From: Tetradesmus obliquus | Lineage: Eukaryota; Chlorophyta; Chlorophyceae; Sphaeropleales; Scenedesmaceae | DNA: 64,000 nucleotides | Reading direction: 5' to 3' | Assembly: GCA_030272155.1 (NCBI GenBank) | Contig: CP126191.1 | Span: 8,950,501 to 9,014,500 of the forward strand | In this document: one piece after another, positions 26,209 to 36,520 of the stretch | Numbering within the stretch: position 1 is the first letter of the stretch | Layout of the letters: each line of letters starts with the position of its first letter | Made by a program: the position numbers and the translations under genes | Notes under the pieces: model-generated | The model's database searches: none | What the model was told of the DNA's origin: nothing | The model's input: the letters and a program-made list of their open reading frames with translations, nothing else

Positions 26209-29200
26209 GGCAGCACGATGCAGCAGCGCAGCAATGTGGCAGCACTGTTGACGTGGGTCCCAACAGCGGCTTTGATCAGCCACCTAGGGTTTTGATAAAG
26301 GGTGTAGCAGACATCGAAGAAAACATCTGGGCCCCACGCTACGGCCTGAAAGGACAGCTGGATGCCTCCCTGCTTGTACAGCTCTGCAGGGTTCAACCAA
26401 GCACAGCACGGCAGGGTTCAGGGTTTGGGGCAGGGGGCAGCAGTGGCCCAGGTTGGAGCGGCAGGGGGCAGCAGCAGGGTTCTGGGCGAGGGGCTGCTAG
26501 CGGTTTAGGCCAGAATCCAGCAGCTGGGTGTGGTAGCAGTAGTGCAGGCAGCGTGATGGGTAGTGGCTGGAGTGCAGCAGGCAGTGGCGTGGGGTTTAGG
26601 CAGCAGGCAGGGGGAGGGTTTAGCGGCTGTGGTTCAGGGCCTGGTGCAGCAAGTGGGGGTCTTGGAGCACTGAACCTCATCAGCAGCAGGTCTAGGCATG
26701 CTGCTGCTGTTGGGATGCTGCCACAGCAGGGCAGTGGCAGCAGTGCAGATCCTGGCGTGCTGAGGCAGTGGGACCTGAATGCAGCAGCAGCAGCAGCAGC
26801 AGCAGGGTCTGGTGCTTTGGGTAAGCAGCACACGCCTGCAGCAGCAGAGGCACATGTGACAGTGACTGGCGCGTGCGGCATCCCTGCTGCTGCTGCTGCT
26901 GCTGCTGCTGAATGTGATGAGTCAGTGAAGGTGTTCAGAGGACGGCTGTCAGGTGCAGCTGCTGCCATACACGCTGTGCAGAAGCAGCAGCAACCATACT
27001 CGCAGCAGCAGCAGCAGCAGCAACCCAGCGGGCACCAGCAGCAGCAGTGCAGCAGCAGGGTGTTCAGCCTGGCAGGCGGCCCAGCTCCCCAGCAGCAGCA
27101 GCAGCAGGCTGGCGGCTGTGGGGCTGGTGAGCTGCTGGTGGTGCCCTTTGAGTTCAAGACTGGCAAGGATTACTTCAGCCACAAGGCACAGGTGGGTGAC
27201 CAGCAGTGGCATCTAGCCTCCTTGGACTTGCCTATGCTGTGATGTAGCTGTAGCTGCGACACCTCTGTTATTGATGGCGAAGGACTACTTCAGCCACAAG
27301 GCACAGGTGGGTGACCACAGCTCAGTGACCTTTAACCTCCCTGGACTTGCCTGTATTGTACTGGACTGTACTTGTAGCTACAATCCTTCTGCTGTTGATT
27401 GTGCTGCACCTGCTGCTCATGAAGGCACGCTTCGGTTAGGGCACACTGCCTTTCTGTTTGGCCTGCGGCCCTGCAGGTCGCGCTGTACCTGCTGCTTATG
27501 GAGGCGTACTACGGCCTGGGTACTTCTTTTTTCCTGCAAGCAGCTGCTACCTGTGTTTGACCTGTGTTTGACCTGTGTTTGACCTGTGTTTGACCTGCAG
27601 GTGGCGCTGTACCTGCTGCTGATGGAGTCGCGCTACGCCTGGGGCACATTCTCTTTGCCTGCAAGCGGCTGCTGACCTGTGTTTGACCTGTGTTTGACCT
27701 GCAGGTCGCGCTGTACCTGCTGCTTATGGAGGCGCGCTATGGCCGGGGCACATTCTCTTTTCCTGCGAGCAACTGCTGGCCTGTGTTTGCCCTGTGTTTG
27801 GCCTGCAGGTCGCGCTGTACGTGCTGCTCATGGAGGCGCGCTACGGCCTGGGCATATTATCTTTTCCTGCAAGCAACTGCTTACCTGTGTTTGACCTGCA
27901 GGTCGCGCTGTACCTGCTGCTCATGGAGGCGCGCTACGCCTGGGGCACATTGCGTATATTGCAAGCAACTGCCGGCCTGTGTTTGACCTGTGTTCGACCT
28001 GTGTTTGACCTGCAGGTCGCGCTGTACCTGCTGCTCATGGAGGCGCGATACGGCCTGGGCACATTCTCTTTTCCTGCAAGCAACTGCTCACCTGTGTTTG
28101 ACCTGTGTTTGACCTGTGTTTGACCTGCAGGTCGCGCTGTACCTGCTGCTCATGGAGGCGCGCTACGGCCTGGGCACGCCGCCAGCCGGGCTGCTGTGGA
28201 ACGTCAACAGCCCCGTGATGAGCTTGGTTCCAGCAAAGCAGGCTGAGCTCGCGGCGCTGCTGGCGTGCCGCAACCGGCTTGCTGCACACCTGTGGCAGGA
28301 GGTGCCGCCGCCGCCAAGCATGCTGGGGGTAGGTGCCAGCTGCGTAGTTTTGGATTTTGAGTTGTTGGTTATCTGGCCGCCGCCGCCAAGCATGCTGGGG
28401 GTGGGTGTGCGCGCGGCTGCTTGCACTGCCTGTAACTGCTTCAGTGGCCTGTGTGTGTGTTGCAGCTGCACTGTGGCATCCTGTGGCCGTGTGCAGAGAG
28501 GCCGCTGTGTGCTTGTGATGGTTGGTTGTCCCTCAGAATATAGGAGGCCACAGTGCTACAAGATCAGATGCAGGTGAGCAGCTCCGCCTCCCCAACCGAC
28601 AACATTCGCCAGCACAAGTGCCTTCTGACCCTTACGCCTGCCTGCCTGCTTGGGTCCTTCTGTTGCTGCCTGCCTGTCTCCTGCCAGAACTCCAACACCT
28701 GCGCGCGCTGCCACAGCGCCCCCGTGTGCACAGCAGTGCACGCGGTCGTGGAGCGCGGCTGCGCAGCCAGCAGCGGCATGGAGCCGGATCAATGGGCCAG
28801 CCTTGTGGGCCCTGGGGGCGTCAGCGCTGCTGCTGCTGAGTGGGGCGCCAAGTGGCTGCGGCTGATCGACTGGGAGGAGGCAGCGGGGCGGGCAAGGAGA
28901 GCAGAGATGTGGGCGCTGACAGGTGAGCTGTTGTTTGGTGAGATGTGTGAGGTGTGGGGTGGGGTGTGGGGTGGGGTGTTGCTGGTGAGATGTGGGCGCT
29001 GACAGGTGAGGCGGCGCTGGTGAGCTTTTAAGTTGGGTTCTTAAAGCGAGATCACAAGAATATCTTAAGTGCCTGAGGCTGTCGGCAGGTTACAGGCGCC
29101 GTGTGATCACCAGACGGGACTGCTGCTGCTGCCGCTGGCGTCTGGCACGTGCTGTAGCATGTCCGTGAGGCCGCATGTGCTGGCAGTTGTCAACGAGAAG

Positions 29201-29730
29201 AAGCGCGTGTGGGCATCGTAAGCAACAGCAGAATGGCGCAAAGCAGGTGCCTGCGATGCTAGCGGCCAACCACTTGCTGCACACCTCACCTGCCAGAGCA
29301 GGTGCCCGAGCCTACTTGTCATCATGTCTGTTTGCCTGCGTGTTTGCCTGCCTGCCGTGCTGTCGTGTACGGCGGTGCAGGTGCGCAGCGCCAGGCCAAG
29401 GGCGGCTGTATCGCTGGCCTACAGCTGCTGTGCTGCCACCCTCCGCAGCCCTCCTCAAGCCACGCCGGTGAGCAGCTGCACCTGTACACATTCAGGCAGC
29501 TGCCGGCAGCGGACAGCACCAGCAGCAGCAGCAGCAGCAGGGACAGTGGCCAGCAGGGTCAGCAGCTGCAGGGTATGGCTGTGGCTGCTGGCGACTGCCT
29601 GATCCTTGGTGCTGATGGGCTGCAGTCCAATGTGGGCCGTGTGGATGTGGTAGAGGTGGCAGGTGCCAGCATCACAGTGGCTAGCAGGAAGCCGCTGCAG
29701 CTGGAGCGGTACACTGCAGCGGCGCAGCAG

Positions 29731-29772
<42 letters not shown>

Positions 29773-31933
29773 GCAGCTGGGGCTGCTACGGGAGGGGCCG
29801 GCGGTACCGGCAGTACAGGCACAGCAGGCGGTACAGGCAGTACAAATGCAGGCAGTACACGCAGTAGGCTGCTGACGTGGCGGCTCGATCAAGATGAGGC
29901 GGCCTCCACAGCCATGCAGCAGCGCGCCAACGTGCTGCGCGTGGCAGCGCACTGCAGCAGCAGCAGGGCGGTGTGGCTGCGGCGGCTGATCGTCGACCTG
30001 GCAGCACCGCGCCAGCTAGCAGCAGCAGCAGCAACGCCTGCACAGCACGAGCAGCCACTTCAGCAGCAGCAGTCGCAGCATGCAGCAGCAGTAGCATCGC
30101 TGGAGGCTGGCCCTGCTGCTGGCCCTGCAGTGCGGCTGGCGATGGCTGCTGGGCGTAGCTACCTGCAGCAGCATGGCAGCGCGCTGAACAGTGACCAGGT
30201 GGCTGTGCTGCGGCGTGTGCTGGCCATGCAGGATTACTGCCTGGTGCTAGGCATGCCAGGTGAGAGCTGTGCTGGCTGGAACAGCAGCAGCAGCAGCAGC
30301 AGGGGAAGCTGCATTGTTAGACAAGTACGGGTTCATTGTGAGCATGAACTACTGCCTGGTGCTAGGCATGCCAGGTGAGGACCTGCAGCACTGCAGCAGC
30401 AGCAGCAGCAGCTGCTGCTGCATCATGGGCGAAGACCTGGCTACACATTGTGAGGTGCATAGGGTGTTTGCATAAGGCCTGTCAGCAGCAGGCTTGCAGT
30501 GCTAGCTGCGCTGCTCTAAGCCATGCATTAATGAATGAGCAGCCACCACCAGCATTGCTCTGCTTGATTTCTCTTTTGCGCAACTGATTGTGTGCCTGCG
30601 CATTCGCAACAGGAACCGGCAAGACCAGCACGATTGTGCACGCGGTGCGCGCGCTGGTGGCGGCTGGTGCCAGCGTGCTGCTGGCCTCATATACAAACAG
30701 CGCGCTGGACAACATCTTGCTGAAGCTGGCTGATGCTGGGCTGCATGACTTTTTACGGCTGGGCAGGCGCGGCAGCGTGCACCCGGCGCTGCAGCAGTAC
30801 ATGCCCGGCGGGGACAGGTGCGGCACGGCAGCAGCAGCAGCAGCAGTTACGCGCTTTTTCCTATGTGCGAGACGGCGACTGTGTGGCTTTTGCGCGGTTG
30901 GCGCTTCTGAATGAAGCCCCCTTTCCTTTCTAAACAGCTGTCACCATGCGCGCCACAAGCATACACAAACATATCACGCAACGCGTTGAACGCCCTGCCT
31001 CTGCATCCTGCTGCCACCCCGCAGGTACCCGCAGCGCACCACAGCCGAGCTGCAGCAGCTCGCAGCCTCCACACCCGTGGTGGGCTGCCCCTGCCTGTCA
31101 GCCCACCACCCGCTGCTCGCCACGCGCCCCGCATTCGACGTCGTCATCATCGACGAAGCCGGCCAGATCGCGCTGCCAGCCGTGCTCGGCGCGCTCCTCA
31201 AAGCGCGCTCGTTTGTGCTCGTCGGCGATCACTACCAGCTGCCGCCACTGGTGCTAGATAAGCGCGCTGCAGAGGGCGGGTTGGGTGTGAGCCTGTTCAA
31301 GCAGCTGTGTGAGGCGCATCCAGGCAGTGTGGTGGTGTTGGCGCAGCAGTACCGCATGTGCAAGCGGGTGATGGGGCTCGCAAACGCGCTGGTGTATGGC
31401 GGGCAGCTGGTGGCAGGCAGCAAGGCAGTTGAGGAGGCTGTTCTGGAGCTGCCCCGGCCGCAGGCCCTGCAGCAGGTGAGGCTTGCTGCAGCGGCGTGTT
31501 TGGGGGCGGGCCTGGGGCAGTGCATGTCCTAGGTGTGTTGTTGTTGTGTTCGTCGATGCGAGCGTGGAAGAGGTTTTTTTTGATGTTTGAGCTTGGTTGC
31601 GTGCTGCTGCGGTGCAAGAGCGACTCAGCTGTTGCTGAAGTGGCTGGTGTATGGCGGGTAGCTGGTGGCAGGCAGCAGGGCAGTTGAGGATGCGGTGCTG
31701 CAGCTGCCCCGGCCGCAGGCCCTGCAGCAGGTGAGGCTTGCTGCAGCGGCGTGCTTGGGTTGACGTGGCGCACAGTGCTTGTGTTTTGTGGGTGAGGGAG
31801 ATACGCTGTGTCTTGTGAGCAACCTGGTGCTGCGGCGCAAGAGCAGCGCAGCTGTAGCTGCTGCCCTGCATGGCGGCGTGTATGCAGCGCATTCCATCCG
31901 GAGCAGCAGCGCACTTCGGGATTTATTTAAACA

Positions 31934-31969
<36 letters not shown>

Positions 31970-33025
31970 GCCACACCTCACTCTGCTGGTTGCTGCTGCT
32001 GCTGCCGCACTTCCCTGCAGTGCCCTGCCTGGGTGCGCCGCCTGCTGGGCAGCAGCTGCTGCCAGCTGGCCTTCCTCGACACAGATGCAGTACAGCCGGC
32101 AGCTGCTGTGCAGGACGCGCCGGCGCCGGGCCGCAGCGGCGTTGTGAATGCTGGCGAGGCCTCGCTGCTGATGCAGGTGCTGGATGGGCTGCTGCGCTGC
32201 GGCGTGCCAGGCAGTGACATCACAATTGTGTCACCATACAAGGCGCAGGTAAGGCTGAAGGGATGGGTGGCAGCATGTATGCATACAGTTGATGTATCAG
32301 CTTTGCAGGGTTGTCTGGATCATGTGAGGCACGCCTGCATGCTGACAAGGGGGGGGGGGGGGGCGCGCGCTTAGGTTGTTTTCTGGGACGCTGTGTATTT
32401 CGCAACAGCCGGGCGTGCAGGGAGGGAGGCACTGCTCCTTCAGTTGGTGCGGCCATTGCAGCACACTGTGATGTGCCTAGCCATCCCATCCACCATACAC
32501 ATGTTGCGCTAATGCAACACATTTTGCTGCTGGCCAACCTCTGCAAGCTGCGCTGCTCCCTGCTGTTGCCTGCTGCAGGTGGCGCTGCTGCAGCAGCTGC
32601 TTGACGCCCGCCAAGCCTCAGAGGCAGCAGCACCAGCAGCAGCTGGATGTGACCCTAACACAGCGCAGGATGCCGCTGCCGCCGGCATCCACAGCACGGT
32701 TGCGCAGGGCAGCAGCAGCAGCAGCGCTGCCGGCGTAGAGGTGCTGACCATCGACCGTTGCCAAGGCAGGGACAAGCGTGTGCTGCTGCTGTCATTCGTG
32801 CGCAGCAATGCGCGCGGCGCAGTGGGTGGCCTGCTGGGGGATTGGCAGCGCCTGAACGTGGCGTTCACACGTGCGAAGGTGCTGCTGGTGATGGTGGGGT
32901 CGGCGCGCACGCTGCGTGGCGGCGTGCCGCTGCTTGCGCGCATGCTGGAGTATGTGCAGAGCGAGGGGCAGCTGGTGACGCTGGAGCCAGACGTTCTGCA
33001 GCAGCAGCAGCAGCAGCAGCTTTAA
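20412..33025 (+). CDS. DNA2: DNA replication helicase/nuclease DNA2
   Basis: DNA2 trims Okazaki-fragment flaps and resects DNA ends. Thirteen exons (20412-20489, 20713-21291, 21583-23580, 24291-24465, 25074-25270, 25944-27191, 28131-28328, 28688-28922, 29381-30259, 30613-30817, 31025-31475, 32021-32248 and 32579-33025) give 2305 residues, against about 1060-1500 usually. Nuclease motifs are [22 protein letters not shown] and QVALYLL. Fe-S cysteines are LTCTRR and [10 protein letters not shown]. Helicase motifs are GMPG|TGKTS across an intron, [29 protein letters not shown] and [10 protein letters not shown]. The excess length is Gln/Ala/Ser tracts, above all in exon 3 (666 residues) and exon 6. 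Exon 1 encodes [10 protein letters not shown], at the place where plant DNA2 has a PCNA-binding-like motif. Nearly every intron carries copies of an exon edge. Exon 9's start and the exact first ATG are the least certain points. Confidence 0.95.
21536..21582 (+). repeat. CTG tract abutting the DNA2 exon 3 acceptor
   Basis: About fifteen CTG triplets run directly into the CAG acceptor at 21580-21582 with no other pyrimidine tract. Similar tracts abut the acceptors of DNA2 exon 4 (24259-24290) and exon 6 (25908-25943). Confidence 0.85.
23551..24062 (+). repeat. Five copies of the DNA2 exon 3 donor junction
   Basis: The end of exon 3 with its GTGCGG donor (junction 23580) recurs in intron 3 with junctions near 23720, 23825, 23959 and 24060. 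All keep CNNCAACCCCTAC or a close variant followed by AAGGTGNGG (one copy has ACGGTGCGG). Spacings are 140, 105, 134 and 101 nt. The first copy also repeats the exon words GATGCTGCGCTGCTTCAACC. Confidence 0.9.
24439..24790 (+). repeat. Four copies of the DNA2 exon 4 donor junction
   Basis: The end of exon 4 (ATGCACCCGGATGTGCTGCT, junction 24465) recurs in intron 4 with junctions near 24570, 24678 and 24785. Spacings are 105, 108 and 107 nt. Each copy keeps GCACCCAGATGTG and a GGTAGGG or GGTGCG donor. The fillers, with words such as GTTACGTA and TTGTGTTTG, are also related between copies. Confidence 0.9.
25246..25632 (+). repeat. Four copies of the DNA2 exon 5 donor junction
   Basis: The end of exon 5 (GAGCAGCTGCAGAGCATG, junction 25270) recurs in intron 5 with junctions near 25395, 25507 and 25628, each followed by GTGAGT. 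Spacings are about 125, 112 and 121 nt. The fillers also match (GCTGGTGCTGTNCGTGTG and GTGGCTGGTNTGT). Confidence 0.9.
25782..25801 (+). repeat. 20-nt G run in DNA2 intron 5
   Basis: An uninterrupted run of about 20 G lies in the intron. Similar runs are at 523-537, 32349-32363 (DNA2 intron 12) and 43135-43152 (DHX37 intron 11, plus strand). Exact lengths may be unreliable because of sequencing slippage. Confidence 0.7.
27155..27330 (+). repeat. Duplicated DNA2 exon 6 donor junction
   Basis: The end of exon 6 (GGATTACTTCAGCCACAAGG, junction 27191) is repeated in intron 6 with its junction at 27306, both followed by GTGGGTGACCA. The match continues into the intron as CCTCCNTGGACTTGCCT. The offset is 115 nt. 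Confidence 0.9.
27465..28176 (+). repeat. Seven-copy tandem array of the DNA2 exon 7 acceptor junction
   Basis: Each unit has TTTGACCTGCAG or GGCCCTGCAG, then about 45 nt of exon 7 coding sequence (GTCGCGCTGTACCTGCTGCT onward to TACGGCCTGGG), then a filler with TTTTCCTGCAAGCAACTGCT. Exon-like parts start at 27477, 27601, 27705, 27809, 27902, 28015 and 28131, at spacings of 124, 104, 104, 93, 113 and 116 nt. Only the last copy leads into the rest of exon 7 in frame. The others run into stops and have no donor close behind. Confidence 0.93.
28305..28402 (+). repeat. Duplicated DNA2 exon 7 donor junction
   Basis: The exon 7 end (CCGCCGCCGCCAAGCATGCT, junction 28328) is repeated with junction near 28400, each followed by GTAGGTG or GTGGGTG. 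The offset is 72 nt, the shortest in the window. Confidence 0.88.
28905..29008 (+). repeat. Duplicated DNA2 exon 8 donor junction
   Basis: The exon 8 end (GAGATGTGGGCGCTGACAG, junction 28922) recurs with junction at 29004, both followed by GTGAG. The offset is 82 nt. GTGTGGGGTGGG runs lie between them. Confidence 0.88.
29024..29380 (+). other. DNA2 intron 8, remainder
   Basis: This part of the intron is less repetitive and contains an open stretch (29090-29220) reading [19 protein letters not shown] in one plus frame. It does not match DNA2 and has no place in the closed phase chain (exon 8 phase 1 to exon 9 phase 1). It may be a small skipped exon or chance. Confidence 0.3.
30225..30378 (+). 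repeat. Duplicated DNA2 exon 9 donor junction, at the P-loop
   Basis: The exon 9 end (TACTGCCTGGTGCTAGGCAT, junction 30259) recurs with junction 30374, both followed by GTGAG. The offset is 115 nt. The duplicated segment encodes the start of the Walker A motif (LVLGMPG). The second copy is in another frame. Confidence 0.9.
31390..31760 (+). repeat. Long duplication across the DNA2 exon 11 donor
   Basis: About 115 nt spanning the last 85 nt of exon 11, the donor (junction 31475) and about 30 nt of intron are repeated at 31645-31760 (junction 31730) with few differences. The shared run CTGCCCCGGCCGCAGGCCCT continues through GTGAGGCTTGCTGCAGCGGC. A further related block, GTGCTGCTGCGGTGCAAGAG, recurs in the filler at about 31601 and 31827. 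Confidence 0.92.
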
Positions 33026-34061
33026 GCGGCGCAGCAGGGAGCGGTGTGATGCCTGCTTGTTGACATGCGCTGAGGAGAGTTTATGAGTTGCTGCGCTGGA
33101 GAGTCGTGCTGCTTCTGGTGATTGGGGTCGTACTGGGGCGGCAGCTTTTATGTTGAGCTGATGGCCTGATGTGATGGCTTGATTGAAGAGCGCCACCTGG
33201 CACTGTAGTGTGGCGCCTAAACATCACCAGGGGCCTTCATGCAATCTCATGTGCGGCGATCTCCAAGATGAGCTTTGGTGGTTCCTGTTAACGAAAGGAC
33301 CAGTGGGTTCAGGTTGTTGTCGGCCTATTGAGCCTGTCAATTGCTCCCCAAACAGGTGAGTTTACTTGTGTAAATTCCACTTTGTGATGCACGGCGCGGG
33401 CGCGCAGCAGAGCGGCTGCTGGGCAGCTGCAGGTGTCGCAGCGGCTGTCACAGCAGCAGAGATGGCCGCGTCCGGGCTGTAGCTGCCTAAAGTGCATTGC
33501 ACTGTGCAATGCGAGTTGCAAGTCTAACACACTGATGTCAATGTTCAAATTTGTAACATAGCGCATCTGTCATACATCCTATTTGATCAGCAATGCTGTT
33601 TCGACTGCCTGATACCGCTAAGCCGAGAGTTCCACGTTTGACGTGTTTTTGGTTGGACGAGGGTGTGGACGAAGCAAGGACAAGCCTGTAGCTATCCTGT
33701 TCAGAGTCACTGATATGCGGCACTCTGCTCACCGCGCAGCACATGGTTCAGCAACGTAACTATTATATACACATAGTAAACATTTACCAGCAGTAGGGGC
33801 TAATTGCCAGTCCAGAGCAACCAACTGCACGAGCCTCGGCAATAGCTCTGGGTTGTGCTTGTAAAAGCGGGAGGTGTTCCTCGGTGGGTGCTACCGGCGT
33901 CAGCACAGCACAAAACGTTTTCAGTGCCACAGCTGTGAATACGCACCCATGCAGCTGTTGCTGCCTGCAGGGGACAGCAAGGCTACAACAAGCACTGCTC
34001 ACTGCAGGTGCTGCTGCTGCATCCTGGAGTTTCAGCAACACTGCTGGACTACGGGAGTCAA
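33026..34061. other. Intergenic region DNA2 - secreted gene A
   Basis: This holds the DNA2 3' UTR (TGTAA at 33369-33373, 348 nt past the stop) and the promoter of the next plus-strand gene. AT content rises from 33500 to 33790. No coding sequence was recognised. Confidence 0.5.
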
Positions 34062-36520
34062 ATGATGGTTGCAATTATCAGGCATACAGCAGTGCTGCTG
34101 CTGCTTGCAGTCACTGGGAGATGTGTACGTGCGCAGGCTGAGAGCTGCAGTGCAGGTTGGTTCTACAGGAGCTGGCAGCAGCAGCCGGAACCAGCCACAG
34201 CTAGCAGCATGTTGACGCACATAAGGAGCTGATAACCCTTCTTGTTCTTTGCAGTCTAGCCTGACCAGTACTCAGGCCAAATTGCATGTGCACGGGAGGC
34301 CTGCTGACGTCAAGGCACCACTGCTATGTGTGACCTCCACAGCCATCCTTGCAAGTATGGCGTCATAAGAACCCATATTTGTATGCCAAATCCTACTTTG
34401 ACCCTTAATGTTGAAGCTCTTGGAGCACACACGTGCAGTACTCAGGCCATGCGGTCCAATTGCCACTGATGCTGCCTGCAGGAACTGCCAGCTTTGGGCT
34501 GACAACCATTTCTGGCGGGCAGCACTGCCCCTCCACCGAGCTGGCTGTCATCTGGTCATCCCTCTCCATCGAGATGTCTTAAGATTGCAACTACACCTTC
34601 TCGGGCCGCAGTACCAGCTACGTGTTCCCTGTGACTTTCGCCAAAGTCAGCTACCCCACACGCAGCGGCACGAGGCGTCCCTATGTCGCCTTGCAGGACA
34701 CCTCCAGCGACGCTTCCTATGCAGCCAGGGGCAGCAACACCTACCATATCTTTAACACAACTCTGAATGAGAACAACCAAACAGTGTACCAGGAGCTCAC
34801 ATACTATCAGAATGCCACCCTCAGTGGTTTCCTTGCATCTTGGGCTCAGCAAGGCCTGCCTGGGTTCTACACAGGCTCATGGAGCTCAGCCTCCAACGTG
34901 CCTGGCAACTACACCATCAGAGCTGCAGGGCCAAGCAGCTTCAAGCTACTGAGCAAGGACACTGGCTGCATGTTCACCTACAGGATCTACACGGGCAGCT
35001 TTGCAGGACTCAATCCCACACCCTGCAAGTTAGGGAGCAGCAGCGACTGTCCTGCAAGCGGCAGCTATGCCCCAGGAAAGTTCCAGCAGACGCAGGAAGG
35101 CACAGCATCACATTTCTGCGTGATGTGCCCTTCTGGGACTACTGGCAACGGCAACAATGGATGCAACATCTGCGACCTGGGCACTGCAGCCATGGCAGCC
35201 GGGTCAACAAACTGCCAGGCTTGCGAGGCACCTCTTGTAACGAGCTACAAAAACTACGGCGCTGCATGTGTGCCCATTGGTGACAAGGAAGCGCCAACAT
35301 ATGGTGACAAAGTCATCTACAAGAACGGCCAGGCGTGTGATGCAGAGGCTTGCCCCACAGGCACCGTCGCGTCACCCAACAATGATTGCTTGGCAGCGCA
35401 GAATGGCAACCTGTGCGTGGCGGTGTCTGCCACTGGAGCAGCCACCTGCAAGACCAAGGCAGCAGCCAGCACCAACGCAGACACGACAACAGAGGGCTGG
35501 GGTGGCGCTGTGCTCAAGCTTGAGGCGGCCAACACGTCTGCTGCTGTGTGCAGCACCGGTGTGAAGCAGCTGGCAGCATGGCTAAGCACGAGGCAGACCT
35601 GGATGGGGTTCAACTTCACGCAGTGGGGTGCACCTGAGGCTGCGTACCAGTCTGCTGGACTGCAGTGGCAGGCAATGGGCTCGCTAGACGGCAGCAACCT
35701 GCGGCCACATGACAGGTGTGGCAATGCGCATGGAGGGCTGGGGCCTCAGAGCGCGCTGACGTATGGCAGTGGCACCATCCTGGGTGAGTGACTCAACAGC
35801 GCTACGGGTCGAACCCATGGTGGCATGGTGTACATGAGTTTTGTTGCTTTGCAGTCGAGCAAGTTGTGGCAGCAGTGCCTTGGGAACAGCTGAGGTGCGA
35901 GGCCACGCTGCTTGAAGCAGTGCTGCTGTTTCGATAATGATCTGGTTCATGGCAGCTGATTGCTACACAAGCTGCTTGAGCTTGTCACATGCTTCCTGCT
36001 ATCATTCTTGTTGCTACTGCTTGCAGATTCCACAGCTTACATGTTTCAAAGCCTCCTCTACATCCCTGACCCTGCCGCTAGCTATGGCGTTGGCGAAAGC
36101 ACTGCGTTCCGCGTGATCGTAGAGAAAGGCAGCCGTGCTGACAGCATCACTACAACCTGGGTCCGGGATGGCGCGCTGGGGCTTTGCAAGGGCCCCTCGT
36201 CCCTGGCTGCCGTGGTTAATGCTGGACGTGACCTGTCAACTGGTACCTGCCGTCTCGACTTCAAGGTGCTGTCAGGCTCTATTCTGGGAGCAGCACCTGC
36301 CAGCAGCAGCGTCCAGTGCTCATCTGGCACCTACACAGTGAAACATCCGGCCGGGGCTAAGTCCTGCATTGCATGCCAACCTGGCTATACAGTGGCCAGC
36401 GACAGCAAGAGCTGCATCCAGTGCACGGGAAAGAGCTACAGTGACACCTGGGGCGCTGCGAAGTGTCTGCCTTGTGAGCAGCCAGATTACGGCAGTACAT
36501 ACTGCTACTCTAGTGCTTGA
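34062..36520 (+). CDS. Secreted cysteine-rich GCC2/GCC3-repeat protein, copy A (in-frame stop)
   Basis: Exons 34062-34155, 34482-35783 and 36027-36520 encode about 629 residues. They begin with a signal peptide (MMVAIIRHTAVLLLLAVTG), followed by a conserved domain (GGQHCPSTELAV, DCNYTFSG, YPTRSGTRRPYVAL), then cysteine repeats of the ephrin-receptor-like GCC2/GCC3 type (CVMCPSGT, SCIACQPGY, SCIQCTGKSY). It parallels copy B (38370-41025) throughout. One TAA at 34580-34582 lies in frame in exon 2, where copy B has an Ala codon, so the full protein is made only by read-through, or this is a pseudogene or a base error. The intron that copy B has after FNFTQ is missing here. The specific function is unknown. 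A cell-wall or cell-surface role is inferred. Confidence 0.75.

Noticed and set aside
27465-28176. Regularly spaced repeats resembling a CRISPR array
   Set aside because: The repeats are imperfect, are copies of DNA2 exon 7 with its acceptor, have similar rather than unique fillers, and lie in an intron of a eukaryotic gene.
28541-28575. Small exon in DNA2 intron 7 (ending ATCAGATGCAG before GTGAGC)
   Set aside because: It has plausible splice sites, but exon 7 to exon 8 joins in phase 0 without it and the family has no extra segment there.
29090-29220. Extra DNA2 exon containing [14 protein letters not shown]
   Set aside because: Exon 8 and exon 9 phases already match and give the expected family spacing before [10 protein letters not shown]. 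Inclusion has no homology support.
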